The translations under genes and the position numbers were made by a program. Below the pieces are notes generated by a model. That model was not told the origin of the DNA. It did no database searches and saw only the letters and a program-made list of their open reading frames with translations. 64,000 bases of DNA, taken from NCBI RefSeq assembly GCF_019355935.1, contig NZ_CP079925.1, positions 620,001 to 684,000 of the forward strand, given 5' to 3'. Of the stretch, positions 25,067-33,876 are shown one piece after another. The DNA comes from Comamonas sp. Y33R10-2. Lineage in GTDB: Bacteria > Pseudomonadota > Gammaproteobacteria > Burkholderiales > Burkholderiaceae_C. The number at the start of each line of letters is the position of its first letter. The stretch's first letter is position 1.

Positions 25067-25873
25067 TCAAGATTGCTTGAGCCAGTCCATCTCTGCTGGC
25101 GTAAAGCCCGCGGCAAGCCGCGCAGTTTCATTAAACGGCGGGCGCAGGCGTGGGGCTTCGTAGCGGGTGGCCAGCTCTTGGTAGAGCGGCTCGGGGTCTA
25201 GCCCATCCCTCGTGCACAGCCAGCGATACCAGTGGTTGCCAATGGCGACATGACCCACTTCCTCGCGCAAGATGATGTCCAGAATGTCAACGGCGGCCAG
25301 TGCATCTGCTGCGTGGGTATTGCGCAGCTTGTTCTGGATTTGCGGCGTAGCGTCAAGCCCGCGTGCCTCCATCGTTCTAGGTACTAGGGCCATGCGGGCG
25401 GTAATGTCGCCCGCTGTTTTTTCGCACATGGTCCACTGGCCTTGGTGGGCCGGGTAGTCGCCATAGTCTTTGCCGTGTTGCAGGCGCAGGTGCTCGCGCA
25501 GCAATCGGAAATGCTTGGCTTCCTCGGCCGCAACTTGCAGCCAGTCGTAGTAATACTGCTGGGGCATGCCGTCAAAACGCCACACGGCATCCAGCGCTAA
25601 ATTGATAGCGTTGAACTCAATATGTGCAATGGCATGAATAAGAATGGCCCGGCCTTCAGGCGTTGCCGGTGAGCGGCGACCCACTTCGGTGTGGTGCTTA
25701 AGCTCAGGCTTAGCAGGGCGACCCGGTAGCTCAGACTCGGGAATAGCTAGCGCCGGGGCACTGTCTGCTATTGAATAAAGAGCTTTATGTGCATACAGAT
25801 CGAGGGCTGCAGCGGATTTTTGCTCTGGGTCTGAAAAGCACAAGACCTCTAGCGCGCGATGACGTAACTCCAT
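25067..25873 (-). CDS. DUF455 ferritin-like protein
   Basis: A 268-residue soluble protein with a ferritin-like four-helix di-iron pattern: Glu in AHIEFNAINLALDAVWRF, Glu and His in AAEEAKHFRLL, and EEVGHVAIGNHW. This is the DUF455 family, related in fold to the tRNA hydroxylase MiaE; the reaction is not known. I use the ATG at 25873, nine codons inside the longest frame, where relatives begin (MELRHRALEVLCFSDPEQK). It is divergent from the carbonic anhydrase gene with 52 bp between them. Confidence 0.85.
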   Translation of the reverse strand: MELRHRALEVLCFSDPEQKSAAALDLYAHKALYSIADSAPALAIPESELPGRPAKPELKHHTEVGRRSPATPEGRAILIHAIAHIEFNAINLALDAVWRFDGMPQQYYYDWLQVAAEEAKHFRLLREHLRLQHGKDYGDYPAHQGQWTMCEKTAGDITARMALVPRTMEARGLDATPQIQNKLRNTHAADALAAVDILDIILREEVGHVAIGNHWYRWLCTRDGLDPEPLYQELATRYEAPRLRPPFNETARLAAGFTPAEMDWLKQS

Positions 25874-25925
25874 CCCTACAATTCTAGGGGGTTGAGGCAA
25901 GCAATAAATACGGGAGACAAATCAC

Positions 25926-26450
25926 ATGGCAATTTACGAATTGGATGGTGTGGCGCCTGAGGTGGATGCCTCAGCTTGGGTGGCGGACAGCGCGCAAGTC
26001 ATGGGTCGCGTGACACTGGGCAAAGATGCCAGTGTCTGGTTCGGTTGCGTGATTCGTGGCGACACTGACAGCATCACCATCGGCGAGGGCTCCAATATTC
26101 AGGACGCCAGCGGTTTGCACGCCGATATGGGTAAACCGCTGAACGTGGGTTGCAATGTGACGGTTGGCCACCAAGTAATGCTGCATGGCTGCACGATTGG
26201 CGATGGCTCGCTCATTGGCATTGGTGCGGTGGTACTCAATGGCGCGAAAATTGGCAAGAACTGCTTGGTCGGTGCTGGCTCGCTAGTGACCGAGGGCAAA
26301 GAATTCCCCGATGGGTGGATGATTCTGGGCAGCCCCGCCAAGGCCGTGCGTGAACTCTCGCCTGAGCAGATCGAAGGTCTGCGCCAAAGCGCCAAAAATT
26401 ATGTGTTGAATGCTCGCCGCTTCAAGAGCGGCTTGCGCAAGCTGGGCTGA
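25926..26450 (+). CDS. Gamma-class carbonic anhydrase family protein
   Basis: A 174-residue left-handed beta-helix protein (hexapeptide repeats such as [20 protein letters not shown]). His residues in [16 protein letters not shown] fit the zinc-binding positions of the gamma carbonic anhydrase / YrdA / PaaY group. It may interconvert CO2 and bicarbonate, but many family members have no demonstrated activity. The C-terminal helix ([17 protein letters not shown]) is typical. It is followed after 33 bp by hslO and may share its transcript. Confidence 0.9.
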   Translation: MAIYELDGVAPEVDASAWVADSAQVMGRVTLGKDASVWFGCVIRGDTDSITIGEGSNIQDASGLHADMGKPLNVGCNVTVGHQVMLHGCTIGDGSLIGIGAVVLNGAKIGKNCLVGAGSLVTEGKEFPDGWMILGSPAKAVRELSPEQIEGLRQSAKNYVLNARRFKSGLRKLG

Positions 26451-26483
26451 TAGCGGCCCAGCTCTTTACTGGAATCTATTAGC

Positions 26484-27491
26484 GTGTCTGAACTGCATAA
26501 ATTCATTTTTGACGGCCTGCCCGTGCGTGGTGCCATCGTCCGCCTGACCGATGCTTGGCAGGAAATTTTGCAGCGTCGTGCTGGCAACAGCGAAACCGGC
26601 GCTTATCCAGAAGCCGTGGCCACTCTGTTGGGCGAGATGTCGGCTGCCGGCGTGCTGATGCAGTCCAACATCAAGTTCAATGGCTCGTTGGTTTTTCAGA
26701 TCATGGGTGACGGCCCCGTCAAGCTGGCTGTAGCTGAGGTGCAGTCTGATTTAGGTCTGCGCGCTACGGCGTCGCTAGTTGGGCAGGCTAACTATCCGCT
26801 CAAAGACCTGCATGCGCCTTTGGCGAACTTGGTCAATGCACATGGCGTGGGCCGCTGTGCGGTCACGCTGGACCCCAAAGACCGCCAACCTGGTCAGCAG
26901 CCTTATCAAGGCGTGGTATCGCTCAATGACTTCAACGGTGGGCGTTTTGAGCGCCTGTCGGACGCACTGCAGTTCTATATGCAGCAGTCCGAGCAGCTCG
27001 ATACCGTGTTGGTGCTGGCCGCCAACGACCAAGTCGCCGCAGGCCTGATGCTGCAGCGCATGCCGGTCAAGGGTGAGGCGAACTTGGCCGCTGCTACTGA
27101 AAGCGGCGATGCCGAGCATGATGCGCAGGGCCTCAATGAGGAATACAACCGCATTGCTACGCTGGCTTCCAGCCTTAAGCAAGAAGAGCTGCTGACGCTG
27201 GATGTAGAAACCATCTTGCGCCGCCTGTTCTGGGAAGAAGATCTGCTGCGCTTTGAGCTCCAGGCCGATGAGAAGCCCCCCCGTTTTGCCTGCACCTGCA
27301 GTCGCGAGCGTGTGGGCTCCATGCTGGTCTCGCTAGGCGCGCAAGAGGTGGAGTCTGTCATTGCCGAGCGCGGTCAGATTGAGGTGGGTTGCGACTTCTG
27401 CGGCCAGCAATATCACTTTGACCCTATCGATGCGGCAGGACTTTTTACCGACGCGAAAATTCAGCCACCTAGCTCGGGTGTGGTGCAGTAA
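26484..27491 (+). CDS. hslO: Redox-activated chaperone Hsp33
   Basis: A holdase chaperone activated when oxidation releases zinc from its C-terminal cysteines. The N-terminal domain has VRGAIVRL, GPVKLAVAEV and LKDLHAPLANLV; the C-terminal zinc centre is Cys270-X-Cys272 and Cys303-X2-Cys306. The linker contains an acidic stretch (ESGDAEHDAQG). The start codon is GTG. The length of 335 is somewhat above the ~295 norm because of insertions around 130-145 and 200-220. Confidence 0.95.
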   Translation: MSELHKFIFDGLPVRGAIVRLTDAWQEILQRRAGNSETGAYPEAVATLLGEMSAAGVLMQSNIKFNGSLVFQIMGDGPVKLAVAEVQSDLGLRATASLVGQANYPLKDLHAPLANLVNAHGVGRCAVTLDPKDRQPGQQPYQGVVSLNDFNGGRFERLSDALQFYMQQSEQLDTVLVLAANDQVAAGLMLQRMPVKGEANLAAATESGDAEHDAQGLNEEYNRIATLASSLKQEELLTLDVETILRRLFWEEDLLRFELQADEKPPRFACTCSRERVGSMLVSLGAQEVESVIAERGQIEVGCDFCGQQYHFDPIDAAGLFTDAKIQPPSSGVVQ

Positions 27492-27742
27492 GTCATAGCT
27501 CTTAGTGCGTTCAGATGCTTGAAAGGGTCAGGCTTTTCATCTTCTTGACTATTTCGAGAGTGGAAGCATTGAATCGATAACACTGGGGCGGTCCAGATGG
27601 GAGGAGTCAACTCCTTTGGACAGCTTCGGCTGTAAAGCAGCATCGTGAGGTAGGCTGCTTTCAACGCTCAGAATTGAAAAGTGCAGTAGCACTTTGTCAT
27701 CGGCTGCTCTTTAGTCGATGTTACATAGCTCGCTCAGAAATG

Positions 27743-27777
27743 AAAAAGCCCATCGAAAAATCGATGGGCTTTTTTTA
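27743..27777 (-). terminator. Terminator directly after tRNA-Ser
   Basis: AAAAAGCCCATCGA / TCGATGGGCTTTTTTT hairpin with a tiny loop, beginning 3 bp past the CCA end of the tRNA gene. It is symmetrical and so also usable after hslO. Confidence 0.9.
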
Positions 27778-27779
27778 TC

Positions 27780-27869
27780 TGGCGGGGACTGTGAGATTCG
27801 AACTCACGGAAGAATCACTCCTTCGGCAGTTTTCAAGACTGCTGGTTTAAACCACTCACCCAAATCCCC
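27780..27869 (-). tRNA. tRNA-Ser (anticodon TGA)
   Basis: On the minus strand the acceptor stem GGGGATT pairs with AGTCCCC, followed by discriminator G and an encoded CCA. The anticodon stem CAGT/ACTG holds the loop CTTGAAA with anticodon TGA, reading UCA codons. A long variable arm (GAAGGAGTGATTCTTC region) marks a class II serine tRNA. The T arm is GTGAGTTCGAATCTCAC. Total 90 nt including CCA. Confidence 0.96.
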
Positions 27870-28004
27870 GGATGGCTAGATTCTACACAAGGATTGTGGT
27901 CCTTCTGGCGTTTTGCATGGTTTTGTGAGTGCTCTTAAAAACATAGCTATAAGTCTATGTATATAAATGGCTAGAAGCTATTTTCGCTGCTAACAGCACG
28001 CAGG

Positions 28005-28043
28005 GCTAATGCCGTTCACTTGATTTGAGTGCGCGGCATTAGC
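28005..28043. repeat. Strong hairpin downstream of maeB
   Basis: GCTAATGCCG and its exact complement flank an inner CACT/AGTG pair with a 7-nt loop. It lies 61-99 bp past the maeB stop on the minus strand. No T run follows, so it is more likely an mRNA 3'-end structure than a classical terminator. Confidence 0.65.
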
Positions 28044-28103
28044 TAGGTAGGTGCTTCTATGCGGTCAGCTTTAAGGCTTAAAGACTGAAGAGCTAGCGTT
28101 TAA

Positions 28104-30401
28104 TTAGTTGCGCAGGGCAATCGCCTGCGCCGCAGCCAGCGCAGTCATGTTGACCACGCGGCGCACAGTGGACGAAGGCGTCATGACGTGCGCTGAGGCG
28201 GCGCAGCCCATCAAGATGGGGCCGATGGTAGCGCCGTGGGCTCCGGTGGTCTTGAGCACGTTGAACAAGATGTTCGCTGCATCCAAGTTGGGGCAAATCA
28301 GCACATTGGCTTCACCGGTCAGGGTCGAGTCCAGCAGCGCGTGGCTGCGAATTTCCTCTGACAAAGCGGCATCGCCATGCATTTCGCCATCGCACTCAAT
28401 GTGCGGGTTGGCTGCTGCGAACAGGTCACGAGCAGCGCGCATCTTGCGCGCTGAGCCGCGAGTTGATGAGCCGTAATTGCTGTGCGAGAGGAAGGCAACC
28501 TTGGGCGGCAGACCAAAGCGGGCAACTTCGTCGGCAGCCATCTTGGCGATTTCTGCCAGCTCTTCGGCGCTGGGGGTGTCGTTGATATAGGTGTCAGCAA
28601 CAAACAGCGTGCCGGATTCCAGCATGACGGCATTCACCGTGGCGAACTGGCTGGCGTCTTTTTTCAGGCCCAGCACGTCTTGCAGGAGGGTGGTGTGGTT
28701 GTCAAAACGGCCGACCAAGCCACACAACATGGCATCCGCATCGCCCAGATGCACCATCAGCGCAGCGATCAGGGTGTTGGAGCGGCGCACGGCGGCCTTG
28801 GCCGCTTCGGGGGTGATGCCGTCACGGCCCATCAGCTTGTGATAAGTCTCCCAGTACTGACGGAAACGTGGGTCATCTTCGGGATTGCAGACTTCAGCGT
28901 CGATGCCCAGTTGAATGCGCAGGCCCGCTTTGGCGATGCGAGCTTCAATGACGGCGGGGCGGCCGATCAAGATGGGCTTGGCCAGACCTTCTTCAATCGC
29001 CACTTGCACGGCACGCAGAACGCGTTCGTCTTCACCTTCTGCATAGGCCACGCGCTGCTGGTTGGCCTTGGCGGCTGCAAACACGGGGCGCATGAACATG
29101 CTGGTCTGGTAGACGAAGCGAGTCAGGCTTTCGCGGTAGGCGGCGATGTCCTCGATGGGGCGAGTGGCCACACCGGATTCGGCGGCGGCTTGAGCTACGG
29201 CAGGCGCAATACGCAAAATCAGGCGCGTATCGAAAGGTGTGGGGATCAGGTAGTCGGGGCCGAAGGTCAGTTCTTTGCCCTGATAGGCAGCTGCGACTTC
29301 ATCGCTGACGTCTTGCTTGGCCAGTGCGGCGATTTCGCGCACGCAGGCCAGCTTCATGGCTTCGGTGATCTTGGTGGCGCCACAATCGAGTGCGCCACGG
29401 AAGATGTAGGGGAAGCACAGGACGTTGTTGACCTGATTGGGGTAGTCAGAGCGGCCGGTTGCCACGATGCAATCAGGGCGGATAGCCTTGGCCAACTCGG
29501 GGCGAATTTCGGGCTCGGGGTTTGCCAGCGCCAAGATGATGGGCTTGTCTGCCATGGTCTTGACCATGTCGGCCGTCAGCACGCCGGGTGCGGAGCAGCC
29601 GAGAAAAACGTCAGCAGCATCCACGGCATCAGCCAGTGTGCGGGCATCGGTATTTTGCGCGTATTGCGCTTTGGAGGCATCCAGACCACCGGGGCGACCT
29701 TCATAGATCACGCCCTTGGAGTCGCACATGAAGACGTTTTCACGCTTCACGCCCAAGCCGACCATCACGTTCACGCAGGCAATAGCAGCTGCGCCAGCGC
29801 CGGAGACGGCGACCTTGACCTTGTCGATTTCTTTACCCACCAGCTCCAGGCCGTTGAGCAAAGCTGCGCTGGAGATGATGGCTGTGCCGTGCTGGTCGTC
29901 ATGGAACACCGGAATGTTCATGCGCTTAGAGAGTTCCTGCTCAATATAGAAGCACTCCGGGGCCTTGATGTCTTCAAGGTTGATGCCGCCCAGTGTGGGC
30001 TCCATCGCCGCGATGATGTCGATCAGCTTATCGGGATCGCGCTCGGCCAGTTCGATGTCGAACACATCCACGCCGGCGAATTTTTTGAACAGGCAGCCTT
30101 TGCCTTCCATCACGGGCTTGGAGGCCAATGGGCCGATATCACCCAGACCCAGCACTGCAGTGCCGTTGGTGATCACGCCAACGAGGTTGCCGCGAGATGT
30201 GTACTCGGAGGCCAAAGAGGGATCGGCCTCGATGTCCAGGCAGGGGTAGGCCACGCCTGGCGAGTAGGCCAGAGACAAGTCGCGCTGGTTAGACAGGGGC
30301 TTGGTAGGTGTGACGGAAATCTTGCCTTTGATAGGGCTGCGGTGGTATTCGCGGGCCGCATCGCGCAGGGCTTGTTCGGCGGAGGACAGGTTTTGTGTCA
30401 T
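28104..30401 (-). CDS. maeB: NADP-dependent malic enzyme (with phosphotransacetylase-like domain)
   Basis: Decarboxylates malate to pyruvate with NADP, supplying NADPH and pyruvate during growth on organic acids. Residues ~1-425 are the malic enzyme: [32 protein letters not shown] region (here [15 protein letters not shown]), [20 protein letters not shown] and the Rossmann segment [15 protein letters not shown]. From ~430 to the end is a phosphate acetyl/butyryltransferase-like domain ([27 protein letters not shown]), thought to be regulatory. The 765-residue length matches large MaeB proteins. Confidence 0.97.
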   Translation of the reverse strand: MTQNLSSAEQALRDAAREYHRSPIKGKISVTPTKPLSNQRDLSLAYSPGVAYPCLDIEADPSLASEYTSRGNLVGVITNGTAVLGLGDIGPLASKPVMEGKGCLFKKFAGVDVFDIELAERDPDKLIDIIAAMEPTLGGINLEDIKAPECFYIEQELSKRMNIPVFHDDQHGTAIISSAALLNGLELVGKEIDKVKVAVSGAGAAAIACVNVMVGLGVKRENVFMCDSKGVIYEGRPGGLDASKAQYAQNTDARTLADAVDAADVFLGCSAPGVLTADMVKTMADKPIILALANPEPEIRPELAKAIRPDCIVATGRSDYPNQVNNVLCFPYIFRGALDCGATKITEAMKLACVREIAALAKQDVSDEVAAAYQGKELTFGPDYLIPTPFDTRLILRIAPAVAQAAAESGVATRPIEDIAAYRESLTRFVYQTSMFMRPVFAAAKANQQRVAYAEGEDERVLRAVQVAIEEGLAKPILIGRPAVIEARIAKAGLRIQLGIDAEVCNPEDDPRFRQYWETYHKLMGRDGITPEAAKAAVRRSNTLIAALMVHLGDADAMLCGLVGRFDNHTTLLQDVLGLKKDASQFATVNAVMLESGTLFVADTYINDTPSAEELAEIAKMAADEVARFGLPPKVAFLSHSNYGSSTRGSARKMRAARDLFAAANPHIECDGEMHGDAALSEEIRSHALLDSTLTGEANVLICPNLDAANILFNVLKTTGAHGATIGPILMGCAASAHVMTPSSTVRRVVNMTALAAAQAIALRN

Positions 30402-30490
30402 ACGAAATTAATCAGCAAGGTTACGTCTCTGAGCTTACCGGCTGGTGAGAGGCTTTTGGGACAGGTCTGTTTTGCCTGAACTGCACCGAC

Positions 30491-30528
30491 AACAAACCCC
30501 CTGGCGCACGATGATGCAAGCAGGGGGT
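30491..30528 (-). terminator. Terminator retained behind the permease remnant
   Basis: On the minus strand CCCCCTG / CAGGGGG with a 17-nt loop is followed by TTTGTTGTCG. It stands 43 bp past the stop codon of the truncated permease, consistent with being the original terminator of that gene. Confidence 0.65.
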
Positions 30529-30570
30529 CTAGACCGGCGGGTAGGCCGGCTGCTTCAAGGGCTTGACGCG

Positions 30571-30696
30571 TTAGTGAGCGTCTTCCTCTCGTGCTGCGGT
30601 GATAGCAGCGCTGTTATCTTTGGCGGCGCTGTTAAAGAAAAGATTCAGTGCCAGAGCGGTAATCGAAGATAGCAGGATACCGGATTCGAATAGCTC
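30571..30696 (-). pseudogene. 3' remnant of an NCS2 (xanthine/uracil) permease gene
   Basis: A 41-codon open stretch with a normal TAA stop but no start; an in-frame TAG at 30697-30699 closes it upstream. The peptide contains ESGILLSSITALALNLFFN, the last membrane helix of nucleobase:cation symporter-2 proteins, then a hydrophilic tail ending EEDAH. The remaining ~400 residues expected of such a permease are absent; the DNA upstream (30700-30819) shows no permease frame. The position at the end of a ureide-degradation operon suggests a former urate or xanthine permease lost by deletion. The break point lies near 30697. Confidence 0.75.
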
Positions 30697-30819
30697 CTAT
30701 GCGCAACTAGGCTTCGATTGAAGGAAATTAGATTCAAGCAGAGTAAGCATTATTGTAGGCAGTGGACACTGCCACTTACGCCTGCCCGAAGTTGCAATGC
30801 ATTCTCTAAAGTGACGCTG

Positions 30820-32097
30820 CTATGCCGTCAAATCCACCAACGAGCGGGCGATCACCTTGGTGGCTCGGCGCAAATCTTCCAGCACCAGACGCTCGTCGGA
30901 GCGTTTGGCGTGCGATTCCAGCACCGTGCGGGGGCCCGCGCCGTAGATCACGCCGGGAATGCCGCGCTCTACATACAGGCGCACGTCGGTGTAGAGTGGT
31001 GTTCCCACAGCGGCGGGCTTTTCGCCAAAAATAGCTTCACTGTGGGTTTGGATGGCATCTACCAATGGCTGGTTGCCAGCTAAAGGCAACATGGCGTTGG
31101 CTAACAAGAGGCGCTTGATGTCTACGCGCACAGCGTCTTCGCCGGTATAGCCGCCTTGGGTGTTGAAGTCGTCGATGGCATTGGCGATCACGGCGCGAAT
31201 GTCTGCCTCCACTTGCGTAGGGTTTTCTTCAGGAATCATTCGGCGGTCGATCTTGAGCGTGACCTTGCCGGGCACCACATTGGTGTTGGTGCCGCCATCA
31301 ATACGGCCGATATTTAGATAGGGGTGCTTGATGCCGGCAACCTTGGAGCTCACTTGCTTGTACTTCACGTTTTCAGCATATAAGGCAGTCATTAGCGCCG
31401 CTGCTGCTTGCAGCGCGTCCACACCTGTGTGAGGGATGGCGGCATGCGCCATCTTGCCGTGCACGGTAATTTCCATCTGCAGGCAGCCGTTGTGGGCTGT
31501 CACCACTTCGTAGCTAAAGCCTGCGGCAATCATCAGGTCGGGCTTGGTCAAGCCTTTTCCCAGCAACCAGCCTGGGCCTAGCAGCCCGCCAAACTCTTCG
31601 TCGTAGGTGAAGTGCAGCTCTACCGCACCTTTGGCGGGCTTAGCTACGGCTTCCAGAGCGCGCACCGCAAAAGTGAAAGACGCAAAGTCGCTCTTGCTTA
31701 CGGCAGAGGCGCGGCCGTACAGCTTGCCGTCTTCAATTTCGGCTCCGTAGGGGGCTTTGGTCCAGCCTTCACCCGGTGGCACTACGTCGCCGTGGGCGTT
31801 CAGTGCGATGGTGCGCCCCCCATCACCATAGGGGCGGCGCACGATCAAGTTGGTGATGGACTCCATGCCATAGCCCTTTACATCGGCTTCAGGAACGGCA
31901 TGCTTTTCAGCGATAAAGCCAAAGTCCTCGATCAATTGGGCCGTGCGCTCGGCGTGAGGCGCATTGTTGCCAGGGGGCGTATCTGTGGGCACTTGCACCA
32001 GAGCCTGCAAAAAACTCACCTCTTCGTCGAAGTGCTGGTCAACCCATGCGTCAATGGCTGCATAAGTGGCTTGCTTGTCTTGATTGATAGTGGTCAT
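30820..32097 (-). CDS. M20-family metallohydrolase (ArgE/DapE-like deacylase) of the ureide operon
   Basis: A 425-residue zinc hydrolase of the M20 peptidase/deacylase family. Metal-binding motifs: NAHGDVVPPG (His, then Asp), YDEEFGG (catalytic Glu and metal Glu), and a late His in TVLESHAKRSDE. The lid/dimerisation domain contains the conserved GKMAHAAIPHTGVDA and GRIDGGTNTNVVPG. Its start overlaps the uraD-allC stop by 4 nt, so it belongs to the ureide operon. It probably hydrolyses an N-acyl or ureido bond of a pathway intermediate (for example ureidoglycolate), but that is inference from context. Confidence 0.85.
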   Translation of the reverse strand: MTTINQDKQATYAAIDAWVDQHFDEEVSFLQALVQVPTDTPPGNNAPHAERTAQLIEDFGFIAEKHAVPEADVKGYGMESITNLIVRRPYGDGGRTIALNAHGDVVPPGEGWTKAPYGAEIEDGKLYGRASAVSKSDFASFTFAVRALEAVAKPAKGAVELHFTYDEEFGGLLGPGWLLGKGLTKPDLMIAAGFSYEVVTAHNGCLQMEITVHGKMAHAAIPHTGVDALQAAAALMTALYAENVKYKQVSSKVAGIKHPYLNIGRIDGGTNTNVVPGKVTLKIDRRMIPEENPTQVEADIRAVIANAIDDFNTQGGYTGEDAVRVDIKRLLLANAMLPLAGNQPLVDAIQTHSEAIFGEKPAAVGTPLYTDVRLYVERGIPGVIYGAGPRTVLESHAKRSDERLVLEDLRRATKVIARSLVDLTA

Positions 32098-33869
32098 TGC
32101 TGTTCTTCGGCCAGTTGATTGAGGAGATGGCTGAAGGCATCAACGCACAGTTGCATGTCGTCAGCCGTAGTCGCTTCTAGCGGGTTGTGGCTGATGCCGC
32201 CGTTTAAGCCGCGCACAAACAACATGGCTTGGGGCATGATGGAATGCAGCTTCATGGCATCGTGACCTGCGCCGCTGGGCATGCGGAACAGAGGTACAGC
32301 CAGTGCGTCCACCGCGTTTTCCCAGCGCTGCTGCCATTCGGGGGCGCTAGGCGCGGCTGATGCCTTCATGGAGAGATCGGTGCTAAAGCGCAGGCCGCGG
32401 CGCTCGGCAATGGCGGCCATCTCGGCCATGATGTCGCCAATCATGGCGTCGCGCTGCTCGTTAGTGGGGGCGCGCAGATCCAGCGAAAACTGGCACAGGC
32501 CGGGCACCACGTTGACCGAGCCTGAGGGCACATTCAGCTGACCGATGGTGGCCACGCTGTCGCCGTCTTGCCCCGCACGCTTTTCGATGTATATCGACAA
32601 CTCGGCCACACCTGCGGCGGCGTCACGGCGGCGGTTCATGGGCGTGGTGCCGGCGTGGCTGGCCATGCCGATGAATTCGCACGTATAGCGGGCGCTGCCG
32701 TTTATGGAGGTGACGATGCCCAGCGGAATGTTTAGCTCGTTGAGCACCGGGCCTTGCTCAATGTGTACTTCCACAAAGCCCAGATACTTGGCGGGATCGC
32801 GCTGCAGCTTGGGAATGTCGTCAATGCACAGGCCCGCATGGGTCATGGCTTCGCGCAGGATGATGCCTTCAGCGTCCTTTTGATCCAGCCATTCGTTATT
32901 GAAGTCACCAACCAGAGCGCCAGAGCCCAAGAATGTGGCCTTGTAGCGCTGGCCTTCTTCTTCAGAGAAACCGACGACTTCAATGTTGAAAGGCAGGCGC
33001 TTGCCTTGCTTGGCCAGCTCTTGCACGCAGGCCATTGGCACGAAGATGCCCAGACGGCCGTCGTACTTACCGCCGTTGCGCACGGTGTCGTAGTGGCTGC
33101 CGGTCAGCAACGTCTTGGCACCTTCGGTTACCGCCTTATAGCGGCCCACTACGTTGCCTACGGCATCGATCTCGACTTCGTCAAAGCCGATTTCACGCAT
33201 CCAATCGCTGAGCGCTTTAGCGCAGGCTCGGTGAGCGTCAGTCAGGTAAGTCACAGTGAGTTGACCCTTTTCGGCGTAGCCGGGGTCGCTGTGAGTGGAT
33301 AGCTCCTCTTGCCAGTCCCACACTTGATTGCCCAGAGTGGGTTCGTAGGCGAACTTGTCGTTCAGACGAATCTCAGCAATGCGGTGAATATTGCGCAGGG
33401 CTTCTTCTTGCTCGTAGGCCGGGTGGTTGAAGAGGCGGCGCTCAAAAGTCGCAATGATTTCGGCCTTGCTCAGGCCCAGACCGCGCGGGCCGCGCACGGC
33501 CAAAATGAAGGGGAAGCCAAAGCGCGCACCATATTCGGCATTAAGCTTGCGGATGTGCTCCAGCTCTTCGGGCGTGCAATTCGTCAGGCCCGCCTTTTTT
33601 TGCTCATTGGTTGATTCGGCCGTGAGCGTGTTGCTTTCCATCTGCTTGCCGGCGAGTTCCGGGTGAGCGCGAATCAGATCGAGCTTAGACTGTTCGCTAG
33701 ATTCAGCCAGTACCTTAGCCATAGCGTGCTTGATGTGCGCCATGGACTTGAAGGGGCGCTGCTCCAGCGCTTTGGCAGCAATCCAAAGCGAATGCTCATA
33801 CAGACCATCGAGCAACTCGGTGGCGGTGGCTGCATCTGCAGCGTTCAGTTGATCCAAAGTCAAAGCCAT
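32094..33869 (-). CDS. Fusion: OHCU decarboxylase (UraD) + allantoate amidohydrolase (AllC)
   Basis: A 591-residue bifunctional protein. Residues 1-~172 are 2-oxo-4-hydroxy-4-carboxy-5-ureidoimidazoline decarboxylase: FKSMAHIKHAM, catalytic His69 in RAHPELAGK, GFPFILAVRG and EALRNIHRIAEIRLNDKF. After a ~15-residue linker, residues ~190-590 are a zinc hydantoinase/carbamoylase-type amidase: His259 (GSHYDTV), Asp270 (GKYDGR), Glu304-Glu305 (FSEEEGQRY), His369 (EVHIEQGP) and a C-terminal SHNPLEAT. It thus joins S-allantoin formation with allantoate hydrolysis, the steps on either side of the PuuE reaction encoded 7 bp upstream. Confidence 0.93.
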   Translation of the reverse strand: MALTLDQLNAADAATATELLDGLYEHSLWIAAKALEQRPFKSMAHIKHAMAKVLAESSEQSKLDLIRAHPELAGKQMESNTLTAESTNEQKKAGLTNCTPEELEHIRKLNAEYGARFGFPFILAVRGPRGLGLSKAEIIATFERRLFNHPAYEQEEALRNIHRIAEIRLNDKFAYEPTLGNQVWDWQEELSTHSDPGYAEKGQLTVTYLTDAHRACAKALSDWMREIGFDEVEIDAVGNVVGRYKAVTEGAKTLLTGSHYDTVRNGGKYDGRLGIFVPMACVQELAKQGKRLPFNIEVVGFSEEEGQRYKATFLGSGALVGDFNNEWLDQKDAEGIILREAMTHAGLCIDDIPKLQRDPAKYLGFVEVHIEQGPVLNELNIPLGIVTSINGSARYTCEFIGMASHAGTTPMNRRRDAAAGVAELSIYIEKRAGQDGDSVATIGQLNVPSGSVNVVPGLCQFSLDLRAPTNEQRDAMIGDIMAEMAAIAERRGLRFSTDLSMKASAAPSAPEWQQRWENAVDALAVPLFRMPSGAGHDAMKLHSIMPQAMLFVRGLNGGISHNPLEATTADDMQLCVDAFSHLLNQLAEEQQ

Positions 33870-33876
33870 GACGCTC

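Noticed and set aside
27780..27869. tRNA-Ser as an integration site of a genomic island
   Set aside because: No duplicated tRNA 3' end, integrase or foreign gene block is found next to it; the flanks are hslO and maeB.
28482..30479. A 665-codon plus-strand frame through maeB
   Set aside because: Antisense shadow of the malic enzyme gene; length arises from GC-rich third positions of the real gene.
30445..30672. A 75-codon plus-strand frame upstream of maeB
   Set aside because: It runs antisense through the permease remnant and its terminator, has no ribosome site and no recognised pattern.
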